A stretch of 64,000 nt of DNA from Struthidea cinerea (Eukaryota; Chordata; Aves; Passeriformes; Corcoracidae): assembly GCA_013397865.1 (NCBI GenBank), contig VZTI01001048.1, forward strand, positions 2,184,871 to 2,248,870, given 5' to 3'. Positions 37,161-47,355 of the stretch are shown piece by piece. The translations under genes were made by a program, and so were the position numbers. The notes under the pieces are model-generated. The model made no database searches. It saw nothing but the letters and a program-made list of their open reading frames with translations, and had not been told where the DNA came from. Position 1 is the stretch's first letter, and the number at the start of each line of letters is the position of its first letter.

Positions 37161-38804
37161 ACAAGTGAGATACTCAAACATGCAAATCTGGTCTGATCTA
37201 AGTTGAAGGTTACTGTTTGGTAAATAAACTGAATCCAAATCCAAGTGATTTGCCTTGAACTGACATCTCTGTAGGTGTTTTTATAGGCAAAGAAATAAAA
37301 ATTGAAATGAATATATGGTTTGTAGGTTTGATGAAATTATTGTCTAGCAAATACTTTGCAAATGGGATGTTTGGTACATGTAACAAAGGTGCATATTGAA
37401 GATTAAAACCTATAGATAAAAACATCTGTTAGTGCTGCCATTACTGTTCCTGAGCACCAGCTTAGCATCCATCCTAGCAAACCTTCTCACTACAAAATTG
37501 TGTTCTAAGGGAACACTTCAGCTTTGTCCTCTTTGGCATTCACCTCTTTCAGTTGACACCACACTCCTTGGTCAAGCCATGTCAGAGAGAACTTTGTGTT
37601 AATAGCTGTCTAACTGCTTTTCGTGTTAGGATTATTTCTTTGCAAGCCTGAAAACCTGTCAGGGTTGCGTTAAGACACATTCCACTGGAGGCGTGTCTTG
37701 ACAGTTACTAGCCTGGGGTTGATTCCTCCACAGGAGTTTGCCAGGACTGTGATAGGGATTTCATTGTGTGCACTTAAGAACCAGTAATGCCATAAATCCA
37801 GGAATGGTCTGTCGGAGGACCATGTCCGGGATCAGAGCTGCCCTAACTGTCATTTCATTGTAGGTTTCTTCTCAGGTAAAAAAAAATCCTTTATACCTAC
37901 TGTTTAGTAGCCTGCTGGAAAGTTTGCTTTATTGAAAAGCCTGACTAAATATCCATGTTTCTGGCAAGAAAATCAAAACTTCAGGCATCAGGACAAGTTA
38001 TGTCATTGTAGAACTTCCTGCCATAGACTAGGGGAATTTTTAGGCTGCTTCATTTACCATCATACCATTTTTTCACATTCCTGAGGACTCAAAGATGTAG
38101 ACTTTGACTTAATCACCTTTCATTTTTCCATGTGAAAGGTCTAGCATTCTGTCATGGATTGCTCATTAAAATAAAATCTTACAATTATGTTGCTTACTCA
38201 AAATCTTACAAAAATCGTGTGTCATGGTCATATTGACTCATTATTTGTATTCTGGGATGCATTTTGCTGGTATTGGCTCCTATAAGAATCAAACCAAAGG
38301 AACAGTTGCTGATAGACCTAATTAGGTTAATGGGTTACTTACACTGAGTAAGAGATGCCTTCAGATTTCAGGGGTCTTTACAAACAAATCCTTGAATGTT
38401 GTTTTGTGTTTGAGAGAGCCATTGGAGAGTGGTATGTGTTACCACCTTGCAAGGCAGCCAGGGACAAAGACCAGAATTCACCTGCCCAGTACTCAGGAGC
38501 AGCCAGGTGCTTGGGGCAGGGAGATCCTGGCCATCCCAAGGACATTTCCAGTGAGGTGACACAGGAATGATGATTAGTGTGCCATGAAATTCTGAATGGA
38601 TTTTATGCTTGTACTACTCACCACAAAACATACCACCTCGGTGTGACCAGCACTCACCTTCACACCAGTGGTTGACCTCACCTAAATTAGGTGAATAAAA
38701 TACGAGTAGCTTATCTTGACTATGTTTTTACAATGACCTACAATGTGTTAAGTTTCCCTAACTGAACAAGTGTGGTAGTTTTTTATTAATCTCTGTGTCA
38801 GGAA
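37161..38804. other. Non-coding unique DNA
   Basis: No supported gene. An A9 run lies near 37878-37886. Open frames are 71 codons or shorter and overlap on opposite strands at 38355-38570. Confidence 0.5.
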
Positions 38805-38871
38805 TATATTATTAATATACAATATATAATATATATTAACATATATATGTTAATATATTGTTAATAATATA
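38805..38871. repeat. AT-rich nested palindrome, cruciform-prone
   Basis: A perfect 28-bp palindrome (38831-38858, centred on ACATATATATGT) is nested inside a second pair of 11-bp arms, TATATTATTAA (38805-38815) and TTAATAATATA (38861-38871). The left spacer is 15 bases and the right 2. Only two of the 67 bases are C and two are G. It can fold into a long hairpin or cruciform. It may be a palindromic transposon remnant or a slippage-grown AT repeat. Confidence 0.9.
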
Positions 38872-41083
38872 CACTCTGGGAAATTTTGAACACAGAGCTC
38901 TACTGCCTTAGGTTGTAGTAATAAGATGTTAACCATATCTATGCTGTTCAAACCATCACGCCATAAACTAGAGGGAGACACAGCTGCACTGTTTTAGACT
39001 CTTTGCTGTTTCAACAAGAGAAAAATCTGAAATGAGAACAGTTCTGACAGCCTGGAAGCTCCTGCTGTTGTTATTAATGGGCTCTTTGGTAATAGAAGCT
39101 GAATTTAGTGTGCCAGATGCACCACAGCCGTAGAGGGTTTGTAAATGGGACAGAAAAGGTGCACTGGAGGTTACTAGCACAATGAAAAACCCGCAGCCTA
39201 AGAGCCTGGCTGCTCAGGTCTGATTAGTGTAATTTTAGTTTCAGTTTTGCTTTCTATATTAAAAACTGCCTCTACTTCCTTATCTTTTCAGTTTCTCAAA
39301 ATATATTCACCTAACCAGTTTATATTCTTATCCTTTTGCCTTCCAACTCTACTTACATTGTGTTTACCTCTCCTTAGACTGTGGGAATTAAAAAATGGCC
39401 TCAGAGTAGCCTGAAATGAAACAGGTCCTTTCCTCTGGTGCGCTTGGAAAAGTAGAGCTGGTACTTTTGTGATGGGACTCTGTTGATTCAGGAGTTCCTC
39501 TGGGGATGAAGCTAAAACACAAAATAAGATGTAAAAAACCCCAAACCCACCAAACCAAAACTTTCATCTTAAAACTGAGCAAATTTTAGTGAATGAGTAA
39601 GAAGTTTAGTTTTCGGAGTCAATACTCTAATAATAATGTTAGGACAGACTTGCTGTTGTAGCAAAAACATGGTGGTGTCCTTGCATTTTGCATGTTTAAA
39701 TGCAAGTGTTTACTTTTAACTGTCATTTTCCCATTCTATAAAGGGGAATGCCAGAGCTTTGTACTCACTACAAGCCATGTAAAGAGAAACAAAAAAGTCT
39801 AGTCATCAGAACAAGTAAAGAAAGTTTCTCTTTACAGTGCTTATTGCAGCTTTCTTTTTTCTTTTTCTTTCCTCCCCTTGCTCTTTGATGAGTCCCATGG
39901 GGACAGCACAGCATTTGCTGCCTGTAGTCTCCGCCAAGGACAAAAGGGATGAATATTATAGGGCAGTTGCTTGTGTGCCCACCTCTTCAGCTTGTAACCA
40001 GGTTTCTCACTTCTCTCTTCTGAGCCCACTACTGAGTGGTTTCTCTGGTGCAGACTAGTTATCAGCATGAATAAGGGCTGCTTATTCCAACCTAGTTGCA
40101 GATTTACATCTTGCTGCTAGCTGACCCATCTTTTCATTCTTCCTTCTTCTTTTTTTTTTTCTTTTTTTTAAACTTTATTTTATGTCATCAAAGCATAAGC
40201 CGCTGTTACATTCAGCCTCAGGTAAAGGCAAACCTTCCACATGCTACTGTCTCATTATAGCAACCTCAGAACAGTCACACAGCAGTGACTGACATGCTGC
40301 TCCCACCACAATGGAGCATCTATCCCATAGAAATTAGTTTGAGAAGTTACCACAATAAACCACCTAGATATAATTGCTTCTGTACTTTTGCAAAGATGGT
40401 CAAAATCAGAATGTAACTGAGCACCTAAAGCTTGGTACATGCAGTGTTTACAGTCCAGCCAGTGCTATTGCCTTCATTTTATAATTTAGAAATGGAAAAA
40501 TGGTGCACCTATCCTAACCTTATTCTCCTGCATCAGCACACTCACAAAAGTAGTCTTCCTGCTTTGTGGTATTTTGTAGCCTATTGTCAGACACCTTGAT
40601 TATGCTGCTAGTTTGTGTCAGTTGTCTAAGCCACTGCCTGTTGGCTTGTCTTCCCTCTAGAATTGTTTCTTTTGGCAGTGGAGAAGAGAGATGGAGCTGC
40701 AGCAGGACAAGCAGTTGGGAATAGGAATTACTGACCTGACAAGGCAGGAGGCAAGAACGAAGAAGGCAGTTCGTCGTCTTCTTGGAGATCAGCAGACACT
40801 TAGGGGCTGAAGCAGACAGTGTCCAGAGAGGCTGACGAAAAGAGGTGATAGCAGAGAAGGGTCCTGGAACGGGGGTGATGGCAATTGTCAGCATAGACAT
40901 GACCTGAGTGCTTTGCCTGGAGTAGTGCAACAGCTTCATGGCAAAGAGGATTGAACCTATTTCCCAAGCGTCAGTGGCATGCTGGCACAATCATTCGTGT
41001 GTGCACTTGTGCAGCATATCTAAACTTTGCTTTTGTGCTGCTGAAAATCCTTAATTAAATGAATGTGTATTCTTTCATTTTAG
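38872..41083. other. Non-coding unique DNA
   Basis: No supported gene. A T11 run lies at 40150-40160 within a pyrimidine stretch. The 156-codon minus-strand open frame at 40520-40990 has no recognisable domain, signal peptide or membrane pattern; I leave it uncalled. Confidence 0.45.
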
Positions 41084-41242
41084 AACCCCGTGAGTCAGGC
41101 AGATGACTTAAGGCTGGAGATGAAGCATATTTTCAATATCTTTAGTCCAGGAAAAATTCAGTTTGTGTTAACAATGATTTCAGCCACATGGGCAATGGAA
41201 CATTCCCTGATTAGGAAGGAAAGTTACCTTTTTCTTTCAAAG

Positions 41243-41317
41243 GGATTCAGTCGATCTGCGGCACAGTGGATCACATAAACTCACAGTTGCTCATGGAAAC
41301 ATTAGGACTCTTTCAAG
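41243..41317 (+). other. Possible 75-bp exon (weak)
   Basis: The segment follows an acceptor-like TTTTTCTTTCAAAG and is followed by a strong donor, CAAG|GTAAGC. It is exactly 75 bases. After two bases of the preceding codon it is open throughout, reading IQSICGTVDHINSQLLMETLGLFQ, so it would be a symmetric exon. A second frame is also open, so openness proves little. A longer exon beginning after TTTCATTTTAG at 41083 would contain stops in every frame and would be non-coding. I do not recognise the peptide. Confidence 0.15.
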
Positions 41318-42884
41318 GTAAGCCAGGCAGTTCTGCAGACACTGACAGGAGCAGCACTGACAATAGTCAGGACTTTGGTTAATCATGGAATCTTGCACCC
41401 AGCCTTTTGTAGCATTTAACTAAGCGAGGATTTCCATGAGACTCTGGGTGATGGAGGAGTGTTGGGGCTATGGAACAAAACATTGTAGATGAACATTACT
41501 CAGTTCTTCATGGGACAATTTTCTTATGTGTTCATTTGCATTTAAAATTGGAGTTGAAAATAAGGCTTTTAGAAACTTTTAATTTCTATTTAATTATGAG
41601 AATTTAACTTCAGGGTCTCTATCAGATTTTAAAGAATAATTAAAATTAAGTATGGCTGGAGTGATTTTTCACAGCTTTTCTGCCTGTCCTTTAGGACTTA
41701 AAGTAACAGTAAATTATTTGTGGCTGGGGGTGATCTATATGTAAATTCCATTAAGAATGGAATTTTGTTATAGAGAAATTCAGATTATGAAAATGACATT
41801 GCTGCCTTGAACGTCAGTAGCTAATAAATGCATTGGTTGTTACCATTACTTCTCCTAATGTCCTCAATTAAAATGATTTAAAATAGTACAATAGATAAGC
41901 AAGATCAATTAATTTTATAAGATGATCAAAGGAATGTAGTTCTGCATTGTAAATGCTCTAAATGTGATAATGGCTTTATCAGGCGGGAAAATAATTTGAA
42001 GTAGCTTAAACCTTATTCATTTTAGCTCAAGGGGCTTTTATTTGTAGCTAATCAAATGGTCTTTTGTATTTGCTAAGGTAGAATTTTCAGATTCTGTGCA
42101 TTAATTTTACAGAATAAATTTCAGACATTTTTGAAAGTAGCCAAAAAATTCTCAGAGGGCTGTGATTACAGGATCCTGTATAATCAAAGAGAACTTGATT
42201 ATATTGATGTTCTGAATGGAGTAGGTTGTTTGCATTTGCAGTTTTTGAGAAGGTTATTTTTAGATTGCTTTGCTGCAGTGGCATTTGTTTAACCAAGCTG
42301 TATGAAGCATCAGTTGGGACACTGTGCCCAGGTTTAACTTCCCTGTGACTGGCATTCTGTATAAATGGTTAATTATATATAGTTTTGTTTTTCTTTTTGG
42401 TGTTTAATGTTAAGTCTGTAGATTTGGAAATTAAATATCTGGATGGTACAATGAGAATACATTTGTGGATGAAACATCTAAGTGTGGCTTTGAAACTATG
42501 GATGAGGGAAGTGTCATGTTGGTAAACCTAAGGGGGAGAGAGGTTCACAATCCTGGGAGATTTCCTCCTTCCTTTCTTAATGACCATCTCTTTGCTGTTA
42601 GTCAAATGGCTTTGTCCTCTCTGTGCCTCATGCTACATACTTAAAAACTTTTTGACTAAAAGAAAGTGCATGAGAGGTATAAGAAAAAATTAAAAAGATG
42701 ACCTAAGGCACCAAGAAACACTTGAAGATGACAACAGCAGTGTTCACCTTGCTGTGTTTGGGTTCTGTGGAGTCTTGCCTTGTAGGCATTTTGTTGAGAA
42801 GCCTCCAATGGAAATATTTTGGCTGCTCTGTCACCAGTATAATAGTAATCCTTAATATTGCATCACCTCTCTAGATTTCTTCAA
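41318..42884. other. Non-coding unique DNA, partly conserved-looking
   Basis: No supported gene. The part from about 41800 to 42060 has TAAT-rich, repeat-free texture (CAATTAATTTTAT, AGCTAATCAAATGG) as in conserved non-coding elements. Nothing else stands out. Confidence 0.4.
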
Positions 42885-43068
42885 GGCTGGTCAAGCATTT
42901 GAACAAGCTGCCCAGGGAAGTGGTTGAGTTACCAATCCCTGGAAGTATTTAAAAGACATGTAGATGTGGCGCTTAAGGCCATGGTTTAGTGGTGGAACTG
43001 GCAGTGCTGGGTTAATGGCTAGACTCGACAGTATCAAAGGTCTTTTCTAACCTGAACAAATGTACGAA
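42885..43068 (+). mobile_element. CR1 LINE fragment, 3' end
   Basis: This is the clearest homology in the window. The order of words AACAAGCTGCCCAGGGAAG, CCCTGGAAGTATTTAAAAGA, GTAGATGTGGCGCTTAAGG, CATGGTTTAGTGGTGG, GACTCGACAG and AAAGGTCTTTTCTAACCTG follows the end of the CR1 reverse-transcriptase frame and its 3' UTR as I know it from bird genomes. The orientation is + because AGGTCTTTTCCAACCT-type sequence comes last. The usual terminal ATTCTATGA repeats are worn away. It is a 5'-truncated, diverged, dead copy, as most CR1 insertions are. Its 5' edge is uncertain by a few tens of bases. Confidence 0.92.
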
Positions 43069-45708
43069 CTTTCTAGTACCTGATTCCCTGAAGATCCTAG
43101 AGGGAAGCAAATCAGGTCTACGTTGTACTTTCACTTCATGGGGTGTTGATAGGGAAAACATCTGAGGAGAAAAGGAGCCAGCCTATTCTGCTCAGTCTGT
43201 TAGAGGATGTTTTTTAGTTTAATAACTTGCAGTTCAGAATCCTCATGAATGCATGGGCTGTGCTTGGATATGTGTCATATTTTTCAGTTGTCTAAAGGGG
43301 TTTCATGCATGTTTAGCTGTCCTCTCTGTAGAAAGAGAAATAGGAAATGCTGGTGGGGAAAGAACAGATCAGATGGTGCAATAAAGTCATTGCACAGAGG
43401 TAAAACGGCAGAAGGAAATGTGGGATAGAGAATGAGGGACAGTGGTGTGGGGCAAAGAGGATGTATGGAAAGTATATCTTCAGTGCATGGTGCTAGGAAA
43501 GAGAGGGGAGAGTGACAGAGCTGGTGTGCAACAAGAAAAGGAAGAGAAGAGCACAGGCTGTGTTAATCTGCACATAAAACCCCGGCAGGAGGGACGTAAA
43601 AAGAAGATAGGTTGACATGGCTGCACGGAACAAAAGTATTCATTGGTGTTATAGATGCATTCTACTACGAAAACAAAAAATGTGCAAGTTTAAAAAACAA
43701 TAGTTTTTAATCTTAGATTCACTTCTAAATTGCAATAGATATAAAAGATCTTTATCTATAAAAGTTGAATAATTATATTAAAAGGAAGTAGAAGTTTCTA
43801 CAAAAGAGAAAGGAGCTTTTCCTAAAGTCAAGGACAAAGCCAAAAATAAAATCCTGTCCAAACTAGGACAAATCCATATCTCAAAAGTTCAAGATGAGAA
43901 GACAGAAAAAGTCTGAAAGCCATAGCGTGATGTAATCCCCCTCCTCTATTTTTCAAGTTGCACTTGAAGCTCTGATTGGTTTCTTGTGCCCCACCCCCCT
44001 TCATTGGTAGCTGTTTCAGGATCTCACCACTTTGTTGGTTAATGACCTTCTTCTAATTTCCAATTTCCTGGCATTTCTAATTGCTGATTGGTACTTGGTT
44101 CTTTCAATTATGTGATTCTTTTTCCTCCCTAGAGCCTCATTTCTTTCACACGTTTCTCCCCACTGGTATTTACAGATGTTATTCACTCTGCTTTGTTTTG
44201 GTAGGCTAAAAAAGGAGAACCTTGTTCTTCTCTGGCTTGGGGCTTTTTCTTGATCATCCTCAGCTCTTCTAGTTAGAGCCCATTTCTGCAGCACGTGAGT
44301 GTCTCAGTGATGCTGAGGTTGCGATGCCCTGTATACTGAGATCTGCACTGTGCTGTCTCTGTGAGAGGTACCTTTCTTTGTACAGTGTTTGTAATCTAAA
44401 CCTTGTGCTGCTCTGTCTTTCACTTTGATTTGGCTAGCAGGAATGCTTAGGCAAGCTGTGATGTACAGGTACATCATAAAAGCCTAATAAGACTATGTTC
44501 TTAATTTTTTTTATAAAAACAATTAGGTACAGCAGCTATAATTGTTTTCTAAACAAAAGTAAAATATTAGTGGTGTAATGTTTTTCTCTAAATTACAGTA
44601 ATTTTCTCAAAATTCATGGCTTGAAATATAATTTTGGTCAGTGACTAAAGTGCCAGAAGGATGGTCTGAGAATATGGCAGGTATGGAATTGATTCCTAGT
44701 TTGGAAAACCTCTTGTTGTAATGTCAGGCTCTCTGTTGAAGAGAGGTGTGATTTAGAATATGGTGTCATGCACTGATGTTGCCTTGGACCGTGGTTAGGT
44801 AGGAAACCTGCAGCTATACTGGCACTGTGGTTTTTGTTTCTTCTGAATGGTGTCTTGCAGTATTTCAGCAGAAGCCTTAGCCATAATGGGCAAAGTGCTG
44901 GAGGCATTTCCTGTACCTCTACAGAAGTGGCCCAGTTCAAGTAGTCTCAGTTTCTCTTGGTTATTTTTTGTTTGTTTGTTTTTTTTTTTTCCTATTGCTG
45001 CTTCTTTACAAGTAAGTGATGTGTTTTACTTGTGTTTGTATTTCTTGTCTGGGATGTTTTGCAGTTGTCTTCAAGTTTACATGCACATCATTTGTTTTTG
45101 TTTTTATTTAAATAATTGAGCAAAACTGATTTTTTTTGTCAGCTCTGTACCAACCTTCTATTATTTTAATCTAAAGATTCCCTAAAATGTTTTGCAAGGC
45201 ATTTTCAGAAGTGACTGACAAAAGCTAGGCTAAAGCCAGAGTATCTGCATCTTTTTCTCCCCAGCATCTAAGAAGCTAGAAGACAAGAGAAAGAAGAAAA
45301 TTTGTTTTGGCCTTACTGGTTTGAAATAAAGTTATATATAGCTTACTATTTTGTTTCCTAACATGGTGTACATATGTTCCATCCTCACTTGTTCTCTAAG
45401 GCCTCTCAGCTCAGGGAAGTCCCTGGCCAGACTGAGAAGCTGCATGTCCTTCTTCCATCAGAGTCAGAAATGGATCAGTCCATCCCTACCCACAATTTTC
45501 AGAAGCTTCTAGCAGAACCATTTGGAGAGGAAATGAGGATCCAGTATGGAGAGGTGGGAAAAGTGCCCATTGTTGCAGCACGGAAAGTATACAAGTCTTG
45601 AGGAATGAGCTAGTTAGGATTTTGCATTGCCAGCTTCTTGAAAGAGAAAGTTCTTGTTTTTCCAGTTGCTCCCCAAGATGTTACTATAACTATCTGCCAC
45701 TTAAAGGA
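43069..45708. other. Non-coding unique DNA, purine-rich start
   Basis: No supported gene. The + strand is purine-rich at about 43320-43620. A T12 run lies at 44979-44990. Open frames up to 100 codons overlap on opposite strands near 44638-45119 and are not convincing. Confidence 0.5.
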
Positions 45709-45721
45709 CACACACACACAA
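45709..45721. repeat. (AC)6 microsatellite
   Basis: Six AC units plus one A. It is a short dinucleotide run. Confidence 0.85.
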
Positions 45722-46180
45722 GTACTTGCGTGGGAAAAAGATGAATCTGCATTTTTAAGCAGACACACGAGTATATATGGCAAATAAAACAATTCATAAA
45801 ACATACTGGTTAATATCACATTGTCATAATCTTTGCAAGCTGCCTGACAAATTATCTTCATAACCTGGCCCAGCCTGTATTAAAATTTGGATCAAGAGGA
45901 GGAGGTATTGCATTGAAATTGTTGTTTGCTACGTGTGCTTGCATTCAGATTAAGCCCTCTAATACAATGGCCAAATTAAATAAGCTTGGGTCAGTCACAC
46001 AACTCCAGTGAGTGTTTGAGCTGAAATACTGCACTTCATCTGCAGTGTAATTCCATTTGTGCTATTACATAATTAAATTGAGACTTGAATCGTGTGTTTT
46101 AAAAGATTATGTGACCATATGCAGCTTGAACAAGGGCCAACTTTTGAAATAGTGCCCCTTTTACGATGTCTTTCTCTTAC
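45722..46180. other. Non-coding unique DNA, conserved-looking
   Basis: No gene. The part from about 45880 to 46120 is repeat-free and even in texture, with GGCCAAATTAAATAAG and CATAATTAAATTG words, and could be a conserved element. Unverified. Confidence 0.35.
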
Positions 46181-46320
46181 GTTTGTTGAGGGTTGGTTTA
46201 TTTGTTGAGGGTTTTTTTAGGGAGTTGTGGATTTGGGGGGGGCTGTTGTTGTTTGGGGGGTTTTGGTGGGTTTTTTGTTTGTTTTTTGGGGTGTGTCTTT
46301 TGGTTTTGGTTTTGCTTTTT
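46181..46320 (+). repeat. G/T-rich tract with G runs, G-quadruplex-prone
   Basis: About 140 bases are nearly all G and T on the + strand. TTTGTTGAGGGTT occurs twice (46182-46194 and 46201-46213). G runs of 8, 6, 3 and 4 lie at 46235-46242, 46255-46260, 46268-46270 and 46288-46291. A four-tract G-quadruplex is possible, though at least one loop would be long. The minus-strand open frame here (Lys/Pro/Thr-rich) is a composition artefact. Confidence 0.8.
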
Positions 46321-46701
46321 TAATCAGAACTGAATGTTGCCAACATTTAATGAATTGCTGTGATCTAAGCTTGGAGTACTTCTTTATATAATTCAAAATC
46401 ACCTTTGGGAAACGAAAGGTGGGAAAAAAACCCTACCACACAAAGAAACCCAAGCAACCCTGTGAAGCCCCAAATGTGTAAAGCATGAAATAATGACACT
46501 CCCACTCATATGGGAATGTAAACTAAAACTGCAGCATGTGCTTTTATCAAATCATACTCTTAATTAGGTTTTAGGAGAATGCTTTATAGTCAAGGTTTTG
46601 TTGAATAATTTAATTATGAAACAGTACACCTGATTTTCAAACGAAGCCAACTGATACTGCCTGAGATAATTAGCATGAACAACTGAGTTTAACATACTCC
46701 T
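46321..46701. other. Non-coding unique DNA
   Basis: AT-rich sequence with A-rich and TAATTA words. No gene or repeat is seen. Confidence 0.5.
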
Positions 46702-47355
46702 GTGAATAAAAGTGTTTTGGGGGGAAAAAAGAAACAATCTGCCCAAACAAAACCTTTTTTCTTTTTTTTTTTTTGCTTACAAAGAACTTCACCTTACAAA
46801 CTTTCTGGAGTGGCCTGGCATGGTAAATTGTGGCATTTTATGAGGGACAACTCAGAGCTGGGTGGTGAAATTAAACTGTTGTCACAACAAGATATAAGAG
46901 GGGAATTGTGGTTGATGGTGAAATTCCTTGAATTCAGTTTATTTTTGTTAATTCACAGTCCTGAGTTCATGAGGTTTCCGAGCTACCTAATTGGAATACG
47001 ACCTCTAGCCTGGCTATTGCTTCTAACCCAAATCCTGAGCTCTACTCAAAAACTGACCCAGCTCAAACACAGCTTCAACAGGGCCTTATCAAGAAAAATA
47101 GGAGTGGTGGTGTTTGGTGTCTGTGGGGCTTTTGAGATGGACTCAGTGAGGAGCTGGAGCACATCACCCCACCATAATATACTAATAGAGTTCAGTGTTT
47201 CTGAGCAAATAGATTGTATTCTGTTTTGCTGTGGCTTCTTTTTTGGGGGAGGAGGGTGTGCAGAGGGAGGGCAGCCAGAGTATTCTTTTAACCGGGTGTG
47301 TCTGTATTCCCAGGCGTGTTCAAATGGTAATGGAGCTTGTAATGCTTTAATATAA
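46702..47355 (+). other. Longest open frame, 217 codons, unrecognised
   Basis: This ATG-to-stop frame is the longest in the window. The early part is Phe-rich because it reads through a T13 run at 46762-46774. There is a Leu-rich hydrophobic stretch around residues 74-85 and another around 103-110, and a Gly/Cys-rich segment near residues 181-190 arises from a G-rich tract. A 161-codon frame overlaps it on the other strand (47046-47531). I see no known domain, no Kozak-type support and no sign of codon bias. Chance is the likeliest explanation; a transcript-borne small protein is possible but unsupported. Confidence 0.12.

Noticed and set aside
40520..40990. 156-codon minus-strand open frame
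   Set aside because: No homology recognised and no promoter or splice support; its strand disagrees with the T-run asymmetry.
46217..46402. Lys/Pro/Thr-rich minus-strand open frame
   Set aside because: It is a translation of the G/T-rich low-complexity tract.
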